Below, piece after piece: positions 1 to 5,388 of a stretch of DNA of 6,349 bases; position 1 is the stretch's first letter, and each line of letters starts with the position of its first letter. This DNA is from a bacterium UBP2_UBA4780. GTDB lineage: Bacteria; Edwardsbacteria; AC1; EtOH8. Both the position numbers and the translations under genes were made by a program. The stretch is taken from NCBI GenBank assembly GCA_002403115.1, contig DHHE01000064.1, forward strand, positions 1 to 6,349. The letters are read 5' to 3'. Under the pieces are notes generated by a model that had not been told where the DNA came from, did no database searches, and saw nothing but the letters and a program-made list of their open reading frames with translations.

Positions 1-619
1 CGACTTTAGCCTTCGCAAAAAATTGCCCGTTTTTTGAAATGCCAGCAAAAGCAACTATTTCGCCGGGCTCTTCGATAGAGTGCATAAACAAAGTATTTCC
101 TAAGCTGTCCAAATAATGCACGGCTTTCAAATCATCGCGATACAACCACATCAGAATCCCGGGCGCCCCTTCCACAAAACCATAGCCGATTCTCTTGTTT
201 ATGGCACCGGCAGGCAAAGGCTTTTCAAAAATCAACTGCATGCCGCTTATGCCGTAAACCCCCGCCGTAACAAACCCCTGCGGCGCCGACCTCAGCGTTA
301 CCGTCATTTTGTTATTGCCCCTGCACCGCACCGGCTTCACTATCGAGTCCACCTGCTGGTTGAACTCGCTCTCATTCACCACCTCCACCCCATTGAGCGC
401 TATGCTGGCGCTGGAGATCCTGTTCTGCCCGTTCTGGCCGTTGTATACCTTCAACGTGCAGACCTGTGTGGTGTCTGCCACGGTAAACGTCTCGTTGTAA
501 ACGTTGGGCTTGCCGGCGGTGCGCACGAACTTCTTGGGCCCGAACATCGGCGTCCCGGCGAAGGCCGGCATGGCTATCGCTGCTAAGGCAAAGATGAAAA
601 TTCTTTGTCTATTGCACAT
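1..619 (-). CDS. Exported protein with signal peptide and Ig-like/beta-rich N-terminal module (3' end cut by window edge)
   Basis: The minus-strand frame opens with ATG at 619-617 and stays open for 206 codons to the left edge, so the stop lies outside. An in-frame TGA just upstream fixes this as the first ATG, and a GGAG sits 10 nt before it. Residues 1-21 (MCNRQRIFIFALAAIAMPAFA) look like a Sec signal peptide: basic start, hydrophobic core, AFA cleavage site. Residues about 28-125 read as a beta-rich extracellular module, with signatures NGQNGQNRISSASIALNG (60-77) and EFNQQVDSIVKPV (85-97). I know this pattern from exported proteins of many uncultured bacteria but cannot name a family. Residues 126-206 are not recognised. 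Hand counting gives about 45% GC for bases 1-240 and 59% for 241-600, so composition shifts near the module boundary. C2 is not in a lipobox. Function is unknown; a secreted or cell-surface location is inferred. Confidence 0.82.
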   Translation of the reverse strand, partial: MCNRQRIFIFALAAIAMPAFAGTPMFGPKKFVRTAGKPNVYNETFTVADTTQVCTLKVYNGQNGQNRISSASIALNGVEVVNESEFNQQVDSIVKPVRCRGNNKMTVTLRSAPQGFVTAGVYGISGMQLIFEKPLPAGAINKRIGYGFVEGAPGILMWLYRDDLKAVHYLDSLGNTLFMHSIEEPGEIVAFAGISKNGQFFAKAKV

Positions 620-718
620 GTTTCATTTACTCCGATATTATTCTCGCCTCTGATTTTCGCGAATCTTAAAGGATCACTCTCCGCAAAAGGAATCCGCGCG
701 AATCCGTGGCAAGAAAGA
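620..718. repeat. AT-richer gap with a stop-proximal dispersed-repeat copy
   Basis: This gap separates the NuoL-like gene from the exported-protein gene. Directly after the TAA stop, the minus strand reads TAATCTTTCTTGCCACGG, then a short direct repeat (CGGATTC twice, bases about 690-706). The octamer CGCGAATC occurs at 658-665 and again at 697-704 on the plus strand. The start of this segment resembles the segments following the two other complete stops in the window (gaps 2807-2933 and 5285-5388), so I call it a member of the same degenerate family. I see no convincing hairpin terminator or promoter here, only the GGAG ribosome-binding site of the downstream gene at about 630-633. Confidence 0.5.
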
Positions 719-2806
719 TTACTTGACGATCAGCGTCAGGTAGATGGCGATGAGCACGAAGCCCCCGACCGCCCAGGCCAGGTAGTTGGCGTAGACCCCG
801 TTGTGGTAGGACCGCAGCACCTTGATGGAGACCCCGCCCACGAAGGTCACCGCGTGCTCGTATATGGCGTCGATGCCCCGGTCGATCAGGACGTAGACGG
901 TCACCGCGAATCCCTTGAGGATGCCGCCCACGAACCATTCGTAGAGGTCGAAGACCCGGGCCTCGCCCCAGCCGTAGAGCGTCTTGGCCACCGGCAGGTT
1001 GTGCACCGGCTCCGAGGCCAGGTAGGCCTTGCCCTGGTTCTTGGAGACGCCGTAGCGGTGCAGCAGCAGGGCGATTATCAGGCAGGCGATCGATATCCCG
1101 GCTATCCAGGAGAAGACCGCGAAGCCGTGGCTGTGGTGCCAGAGGTCGTCCACAGGCGGCTGGGCGGGGGGCGCCACCGCTTGTTTGACGGGTTCGGAAG
1201 TCGGAACCGCGGATGCCGCGGCAAGGGGTTGCGAAACCGTTGGAGATGTTTGAGAAGTTGCGGCGGTTTCGTGCCCGGCTGGTGCCGTTTGAGCCGTGGT
1301 TGTTTCGTGAATTTGGCGTATTTCGGTGGCAGTCCCGTGGCCCCCGTGCAGCGAGGCCTCTGCCGCCATCCTTTCCTGGACGATGGGCTGGATGAAGTGC
1401 TTGAGCGGCAGCTTGGCGTAGACCCCGAACAGCACGCAGCCGGCGGCGATGACCATCATTGGCACGGCCATGGCCCAGTTGGGATCGCGCGGTTTCTGGT
1501 TCGGGGTTTCCTTGTTCCGGGCGCCGAGGTAGGTGGCGTGGCCCAGCTTGAGGAACGAGGCGAATGTGAAGATGGCGCCGATCCAGGCGGCGATGGGGAA
1601 AATGATGTGGCCTGTCTGGTAGGCCCCGTGGAAGACCATCTCCTTGGAGACGAACCCGTTGAACGGCGGCACCCCGGAGATGGAGAAGGCGGCGATCCAG
1701 AAACAGACGGCGGTGATGGGCATGGCCGAGAACAGCCCGCCCAGCTTCTTGAGGTCGGTGGTGCCGGCCTGCCTTTCGACCGATCCGCCGGTGAGGAACA
1801 GGGTGCACTTGTACATGGCGTGGTTCAGCATGTGGAAGACGCCGCCGGCGATGCCGATGGCCGTCCCGGTGCCGATACCCAGCACCATGTAGCCCACCTG
1901 GCTGATGGCGTGGAAGGAGAGCAGCTTCTTGTAGTCCTTCTGGATCAGGGCCATCCACACCGCGAAGCAGATGGTGACCGCGCCCACTATCATCAGGAAG
2001 ACGGACATGGAGCCGTTCATCCGGATGGCGAACATCTCCAGGCTGATGCGGGCCAGCAGGTAGATGCCCAGCAGCTTCTCCAGGGCGGCCGGCAGGTAGG
2101 CCATGAACGGCAGCGGCGAGTCGATGGCCGCGTCCGGGATCCAGGTGTGGAAGGGCATGGCCCCGGCCTTGGCCATGGCCCCGATGCCCATCAGCACGAA
2201 GGCGGCCGCGCCCAGGCCGGCGGCCTCCAGGTGGACCTGGGACATGGTCAGGGTGCCCGAGAGCTTCCAGGCGAAGACGATGCCCAGTATCATGCAGAAG
2301 TCGGCGATGCCGGAGACGATGACCGCCTTGGTGGAGGTGCGAACCGCCTCCCGGTTGCCGATGGAGATCATGCCGTAGAGGGTGACCAGCAGGGCCTCCC
2401 AGAAGAACAGCAGCACCACGAAGTTGTTGGCCAATATGGCGCCGTTGGTCAGGCCGGCGGTGATCAGGAAGTAGGCGAAGTACTCCCCGGACCGCCATTT
2501 CCCGTGCATGAACGAGGCCGAGTAAAGCGCCAGCAGCGCCTCGAACCCGGCCGCCGCCAGCAGGATGAACCTCGGCAGGTGGTAGGCGAACAGGTCGAAG
2601 TGGATGCCGAAGCTGGTCCAGGGGACGAACAGGCGCAGACCGTCATCCCCTGCGCTGAAGATCGTCCAGGCGAAGTAGGCGGTCAGGGCGGTGGCCAGCA
2701 CGGCCAGGACCTCCCTGCCCCACTTCAGGCCCTTGGGCAGGACCAGGCACAGCAACCCGGCGGCGACGGGCGCCAGTATCGGCCAGAGAAGGATGTTCGG
2801 ATTCAT
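719..2806 (-). CDS. NuoL-like proton-translocating membrane subunit (complex I / Mrp / group 4 hydrogenase family)
   Basis: This 695-residue polytopic protein belongs to the antiporter-like family that moves H+ or Na+ in complex I, Mrp antiporters and energy-converting hydrogenases. Expected charged residues are present: E137 in the TM5 region (FFWEALLV), K213 in TM7 (MAKAGAMPFHTWIPDA), K244 (LEKLLGIYLLAR), H325 and H329 with K333, and K388 (GFVSKEM) in TM12. The C-terminal part has a helix at about 561-583, an amphipathic stretch at about 605-668 and a last helix at about 672-693. This is the lateral helix plus TM16 layout of NuoL, and the length exceeds the usual ~610. Odd features are an Ala/Thr/Pro/Gln/His-rich linker (about 480-558) and a TM7-TM8 loop reading DSPLPFMAYLPAALEK instead of the usual TPVSALLHA type. 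It starts at ATG 2806 with a weak GGA 8 nt upstream and is probably co-transcribed with the 2934-4403 gene. Which complex it serves is not settled. Confidence 0.88.
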   Translation of the reverse strand: MNPNILLWPILAPVAAGLLCLVLPKGLKWGREVLAVLATALTAYFAWTIFSAGDDGLRLFVPWTSFGIHFDLFAYHLPRFILLAAAGFEALLALYSASFMHGKWRSGEYFAYFLITAGLTNGAILANNFVVLLFFWEALLVTLYGMISIGNREAVRTSTKAVIVSGIADFCMILGIVFAWKLSGTLTMSQVHLEAAGLGAAAFVLMGIGAMAKAGAMPFHTWIPDAAIDSPLPFMAYLPAALEKLLGIYLLARISLEMFAIRMNGSMSVFLMIVGAVTICFAVWMALIQKDYKKLLSFHAISQVGYMVLGIGTGTAIGIAGGVFHMLNHAMYKCTLFLTGGSVERQAGTTDLKKLGGLFSAMPITAVCFWIAAFSISGVPPFNGFVSKEMVFHGAYQTGHIIFPIAAWIGAIFTFASFLKLGHATYLGARNKETPNQKPRDPNWAMAVPMMVIAAGCVLFGVYAKLPLKHFIQPIVQERMAAEASLHGGHGTATEIRQIHETTTAQTAPAGHETAATSQTSPTVSQPLAAASAVPTSEPVKQAVAPPAQPPVDDLWHHSHGFAVFSWIAGISIACLIIALLLHRYGVSKNQGKAYLASEPVHNLPVAKTLYGWGEARVFDLYEWFVGGILKGFAVTVYVLIDRGIDAIYEHAVTFVGGVSIKVLRSYHNGVYANYLAWAVGGFVLIAIYLTLIVK

Positions 2807-2842
2807 GTTTCTATTCCAGAGTTATTTCTTTTCCCGCGAAAA

Positions 2843-2867
2843 CTTGTCCTGAGCATTGTCGAAGGAC
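2843..2867. repeat. TCCTGAGC...GTCGAAGGA-type dispersed intergenic element
   Basis: The plus strand carries TCCTGAGC, three bases, then GTCGAAGGA (2848-2866), with CTTG before it. From memory, this imperfect palindrome (TCCT/AGGA outer arms, GAGC/GTC inner arms with bulges) is common in intergenic DNA of many unrelated bacteria and often sits among other short repeats. It lies in the 5' leader of the NuoL-like gene, about 40-60 nt before its start. It could be a small mobile or REP-like unit; no function can be read from the sequence. Confidence 0.5.
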
Positions 2868-2868
2868 A

Positions 2869-2922
2869 CGCTAAATACGCGAAATGTTCCCCATGTCATT
2901 AGGGTGTTTCGTGTGTTTAGCG
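2869..2922. repeat. Imperfect inverted repeat in the gap between the two membrane-subunit genes
   Basis: Arms at 2869-2885 (CGCTAAATACGCGAAAT) and 2906-2922 (GTTTCGTGTGTTTAGCG) face each other across a 20-nt spacer. Fourteen of 17 positions are Watson-Crick pairs; the other three are G-T on the plus strand, hence A-C mismatches in the minus-strand transcript. There is no T-run after it in the transcribed direction, so it does not look like an intrinsic terminator. The arm nearer the stop resembles the repeat after the redoxin gene. The structure could slow processing or affect the relative amounts of the two subunits, which is only inference. Confidence 0.55.
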
Positions 2923-2933
2923 GGCAGAGGTAA

Positions 2934-4403
2934 TCAGTGTATCATGCCCATGATGTCCCGGATGGCCGGGTTGCCCAGCACGTCGCGCACCGCGATGTTC
3001 ACCAGGTCCATGGGCCAGGCCACCAGGATCCCGGCCGCCAGCCCCAGCGCCGCCAGGGCGGCCACCGTCCAGACCATCACCGGGTAGCCCTCGCGATGGG
3101 CGTGGATGGAGGCGTCGCGCGGCTGTCCGAGAAACACCAGCGTGAAGAGCCTGAGCAGATAGACCACGGTCAGCACGGCGGTGGCGATGGCCAATGCGCC
3201 GATGGCGATCTGGCCCGATTGGACCACCCCCATGATGACCATCAGCTTGGAGAAGAAGCCGCCGAAGGGCGGGACGCCCACGATGGAGAAGACGCACAGC
3301 AGGAAGGCCACCGCCGTCACCGGCATCAGGCCGAACAGCCCGCCCATCCTGGTGATGTCCTTGGTGCCGGTGCCGTGCTCGATGACCCCGGCCGCCAGGA
3401 AGAGCCCGGCCTTGGCCAGCCCGTGCATCAGGATGAAGAGGACGGCCCCGGCGATGCCGATGGAGTTCATGGCCGCCAGGCCCATGAAGATGTAGCCGAT
3501 CTGGCTGACGGTGGAGTAGGCCAGGATGCGCTTGATATTGGTCTCCACCAGGGCGGCGCAGGCCGCCACCATGGCCGAGATCAGGCCGGCCAGCATCAGG
3601 TAGAACTGCCAGTCGGCCGGGATGGCGAAGGTGAAGTTGAATATCCGGGCGAAGGCGTAGACGCCGATCTTGACCAGCACCGCGGCGTGGAGCAGGGCGG
3701 TCACCGGGGTCGGGGCCACCCCGGCGTCGGGCAGCCAGGTGTGGAACGGCAGGGTGGCCGACTTGGCGAAGATGCCCATGGTGATCAGGCCGACGGCCAG
3801 GCCGGAGATGGGCATGCCGCGCATCTCCAGCATGTTGAAGGTGCCGCTTGAGGCGTAGACCACGGCGAAGCCCAGCAGCATGAAGACCGCGCCCCCGAAG
3901 GTGGTCAGGAAGGTCTTGTCGGCCTTGACGATAACCTCACGGTCTCGGAAGAAGCCCACCAGCCGCCAGGAGCAGATGCCGGTGATCTCCCAGAAGACGT
4001 ACATCAGTATCAGGTTGGCAGAGAACACCAGGCCCATCATCCCCCCAAGGAAAAGGACCACCATCAAAAAGTATTCCTGCTGATATTGGTAGTCCTTGAT
4101 GTAGCCCAGGGAGTAGACGATGATCAGGGTGCTGATGAAGGAGGAGACCGCGGCCATGAAGACCGACAGCCCGTCGACCACGAAGGTCGCGTCCACCCCC
4201 AGGCCGACCGCCCAGCTGAAGACCCGGGTCTCGCCGGAGAAGGCCGCCGGCACCAGGGTCAGGGCGAAGAAGAAGGTGGCCGCTCCCAGCACCACCGCCC
4301 AGGCGTTCCGCAGGGGCTTGGAGGCCAGGCCCACCAACGGAACGGTGAAGGCTCCCAGCACCGGTATCAGCACCGTGGCCAGCACGGAGAATTCCCAACC
4401 CAT
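2934..4403 (-). CDS. NuoL/MrpA-family ion-translocating membrane subunit, 489 aa
   Basis: This polytopic protein has roughly 14 hydrophobic helices and is a membrane-arm subunit of complex I-like, Mrp-type or energy-converting hydrogenase complexes, coupling electron transfer to H+ or Na+ movement. Counted from the chosen start it has E139 (VFWEITGICSW, TM5), K214 (FAKSATLPFHTWLPDAG, TM7), TPVTALLHAAVLVK (232-245, K245 in TM8), H327 and K331 (MHGLAKAG), and K386 (GFFSKLM, TM12). The TPVTALLHA signature is closer to NuoL/MrpA than to NuoM or NuoN, but there is no long lateral-helix extension. I chose ATG at 4403-4401 because AGAGG at 4415-4411 lies 7 nt upstream; an in-frame TTG at 4418 overlaps that site and is less likely. 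It is the first gene after the promoter at 4459-4488, and the second subunit follows 127 bp downstream. NuoM-class annotation is the main alternative. Confidence 0.87.
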   Translation of the reverse strand: MGWEFSVLATVLIPVLGAFTVPLVGLASKPLRNAWAVVLGAATFFFALTLVPAAFSGETRVFSWAVGLGVDATFVVDGLSVFMAAVSSFISTLIIVYSLGYIKDYQYQQEYFLMVVLFLGGMMGLVFSANLILMYVFWEITGICSWRLVGFFRDREVIVKADKTFLTTFGGAVFMLLGFAVVYASSGTFNMLEMRGMPISGLAVGLITMGIFAKSATLPFHTWLPDAGVAPTPVTALLHAAVLVKIGVYAFARIFNFTFAIPADWQFYLMLAGLISAMVAACAALVETNIKRILAYSTVSQIGYIFMGLAAMNSIGIAGAVLFILMHGLAKAGLFLAAGVIEHGTGTKDITRMGGLFGLMPVTAVAFLLCVFSIVGVPPFGGFFSKLMVIMGVVQSGQIAIGALAIATAVLTVVYLLRLFTLVFLGQPRDASIHAHREGYPVMVWTVAALAALGLAAGILVAWPMDLVNIAVRDVLGNPAIRDIMGMIH

Positions 4404-4458
4404 AGTATATCCTCTCAAGGTGATTGGACTGGAGGGGAACCTTGGAAAAAGATTGTAT

Positions 4459-4488
4459 ATTTTACACCATAATAATGAAGCATGTCAA
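4459..4488 (-). promoter_or_regulatory. Sigma-70-type promoter for the membrane-subunit pair
   Basis: On the minus strand TTGACA (4488-4483) is followed after 18 nt by TAAAAT (4464-4459), a perfect -35 and a 5/6 match to the -10 consensus. Transcription would begin near 4452, giving a leader of about 50 nt before the ATG at 4403. The element lies just downstream of a strong terminator and just upstream of a good ribosome-binding site, which supports a real start of a transcription unit. The surrounding AT-rich patch contrasts with the GC-rich genes. Confidence 0.72.
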
Positions 4489-4505
4489 GGGTGTTGCCAA
4501 AAAAG

Positions 4506-4537
4506 AAAAGGTCGGGCTTTTCCAAGCCCGGCCTTTT
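4506..4537 (-). terminator. Strong, potentially bidirectional intrinsic terminator
   Basis: A 14-bp stem pairs 4506-4519 with 4524-4537 around a 4-nt loop (TTCC on the plus strand), with one G-T pair. In the minus-strand direction the stem is followed by TTTTCTTTTTT, partly including its own A-T base. The core is GGTCGGGCTT against AAGCCCGGCC. It lies 127 bases past the cheC stop and 18 bases before the -35 box of the next unit, so it separates cheC from the membrane-subunit pair. Confidence 0.8.
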
Positions 4538-4542
4538 GGAGT

Positions 4543-4602
4543 TCAACTGCCCTGCCTGATGACCGTCATCTTCCGAGTGGCGGTGAACTCCGGGGTCACC
4601 AT
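4543..4602 (-). other. Short open segment between two terminators (possible gene remnant, 19 codons)
   Basis: Between the two hairpins the minus strand can be read from ATG 4602 to TGA 4545-4543 as MVTPEFTATRKMTVIRQGS; the frame is open further upstream across the first hairpin. No ribosome-binding site is visible. The amino-acid mix looks protein-like but the segment is far too short to judge. It could be a decayed gene tail, a repeat unit, or chance. I list it because nothing else accounts for the 80 bases between the terminators. Confidence 0.15.
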
Positions 4603-4617
4603 GCGCACCAGAATGCA

Positions 4618-4637
4618 AAAGGCCCCTTGGGGCCTTT
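4618..4637 (-). terminator. Hairpin terminator directly after cheC
   Basis: The plus strand AAAGGCCCC TT GGGGCCTTT is a perfect 9-bp inverted repeat with a 2-nt centre (in practice a 4-nt loop). It begins 26 bases past the cheC stop. In the transcribed direction the stem ends in TTTT (including one base past the repeat) and then GC, so the U-run is short and termination may be partial. A second, stronger hairpin follows about 80 bases on. Confidence 0.6.
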
Positions 4638-4663
4638 GAGGCGTGACCGGTCCGGTTTTCGTC

Positions 4664-5284
4664 CTACTTCCCCCCGAACAGCGCCCGGACGATGGCCGGC
4701 AGTGCCTCCTGGTCCGGCAGGAACATGAAGTGCCCCTTGAAGGCCGAGCCCTTGTCGGTGAACTTGAACTGGTTGGAGATGCAGAAGACGTACTTCTTCC
4801 CGGTCAGGTCCAGGCCGAACTCCTCCAGCACCTGGCCGGCCGGGGCCACCGCCATCCCGGCCGGGCTGGGCACCACCACCATCCCCAACAAGCTGGCGAT
4901 GGCCTCGACGTAGGCCGTGCTCAGCCGGTTGGCGGCCTCTCCGAAGAAGATCTCCTGCATCAGGTCAAGCTGCTGCTGCGTCCCCCCGGCCGCCCCGGCG
5001 TCGTGGACCATGGTGGAGTGGGGCACCAGGAAGACGATCTTGCCGGTGATGTCTCCCATGACGTTGATCAGGGCGCCGGCCACCCGCTCCCCGCTCCCCA
5101 GCATCGGGCCCAGCGCCTGCTGCAGCCTGGCCACCGACACCTGCGGCGTGTCCACCATCACCTCCTGCCGGGAGATGGAGGCCAGCTCGGTGGCGGCGTG
5201 CCCGGCCCCGATGTTGGCCGCCTCCTTGATGGCGTCCAGCTGCAGCGGGTCCAGGAAGTACATCTGGGTCAGCGGTTCTGCCAT
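4664..5284 (-). CDS. cheC: CheC-family chemotaxis protein, CheY-P phosphatase
   Basis: The product has 206 residues, close to the usual CheC length. CheC is a cytoplasmic phosphatase that removes phosphate from CheY-P and in some bacteria partners with the receptor deamidase CheD. The active-site pattern D/S-x3-E-x2-N-x22-P is matched exactly by D17, E21, N24 and P47 (LDAIKEAANIGAGHA). A second ExxN pair occurs at E116 and N119 (FFGEAANRLSTAYVEA), though without the leading D/S and with the proline at 141, one short of the expected spacing. Two sites favour CheC over the one-site CheX. The FliY/FliN flagellar branch is unlikely because no C-terminal SpoA-like domain follows. It starts at ATG 5284; only a poor GAAGAA lies directly before it. 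It follows the TPR-redoxin gene by 104 bp and is closed by two hairpins. No cheD, cheY or cheA is in the window, so its circuit cannot be seen. Confidence 0.86.
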   Translation of the reverse strand: MAEPLTQMYFLDPLQLDAIKEAANIGAGHAATELASISRQEVMVDTPQVSVARLQQALGPMLGSGERVAGALINVMGDITGKIVFLVPHSTMVHDAGAAGGTQQQLDLMQEIFFGEAANRLSTAYVEAIASLLGMVVVPSPAGMAVAPAGQVLEEFGLDLTGKKYVFCISNQFKFTDKGSAFKGHFMFLPDQEALPAIVRALFGGK

Positions 5285-5309
5285 TTCTTCAGATTCGCTA
5301 AGCTATTTC

Positions 5310-5377
5310 CCACCAAAACACACGAAAGGCCCTAAAAATTGCATAAAAGAATTCGCGTATTTAGTGTGTTTCGGTGG
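5310..5377. repeat. Inverted repeat filling the gap between the redoxin gene and cheC
   Basis: Arms at 5310-5323 (CCACCAAAACACAC) and 5364-5377 (GTGTGTTTCGGTGG) match at 13 of 14 positions around a 40-nt AT-rich spacer. On the minus strand the first arm begins 11 bases after the TGA of the redoxin gene, reading TAATCACTTTGCCACCG before continuing as AAACACAC. That segment resembles those after the two other complete stops in the window. No T-run follows, so it is not a typical terminator, and I see no good promoter for cheC within it. It could be a REP- or MITE-like remnant. Confidence 0.6.
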
Positions 5378-5388
5378 CAAAGTGATTA

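Noticed and set aside
116..586. A 156-codon plus-strand frame at the left end
   Set aside because: The opposite strand holds a better gene with signal peptide, ribosome-binding site and a recognisable module over the same bases.
620..718. Possible promoter for the exported protein (AATAAT near 636)
   Set aside because: The hexamer at the right distance upstream bears no resemblance to a -35 box and the -10 is imperfect.
666..2498. A 610-codon minus-strand frame overlapping the NuoL-like gene
   Set aside because: It is offset from the true frame, is Arg/His/Pro-rich with no hydrophobic helices, and covers a gene that shows family motifs throughout.
605..2902. A 765-codon open frame on the plus strand
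   Set aside because: It lies antisense to the NuoL-like gene, its product is a Gly/Asp/His/Gln-rich string with no recognisable domain or membrane segment, and GC-rich genes commonly leave such antisense frames open.
2937..3851. A 304-codon plus-strand open frame rich in His, Asp, Gly and Gln
   Set aside because: It mirrors the codon pattern of the membrane-subunit gene on the opposite strand and has no ribosome-binding site or domain.
4404..4418. Upstream in-frame TTG start for the 489-aa subunit
   Set aside because: The bases form the ribosome-binding site (AGAGG) at ideal spacing for the ATG at 4403, so translation from 4418 would have no site of its own.
5285..5388. Possible promoter for cheC in the repeat gap
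   Set aside because: TTGCCA and AT-rich hexamers are present, but no pair has acceptable spacing (16-18 nt).
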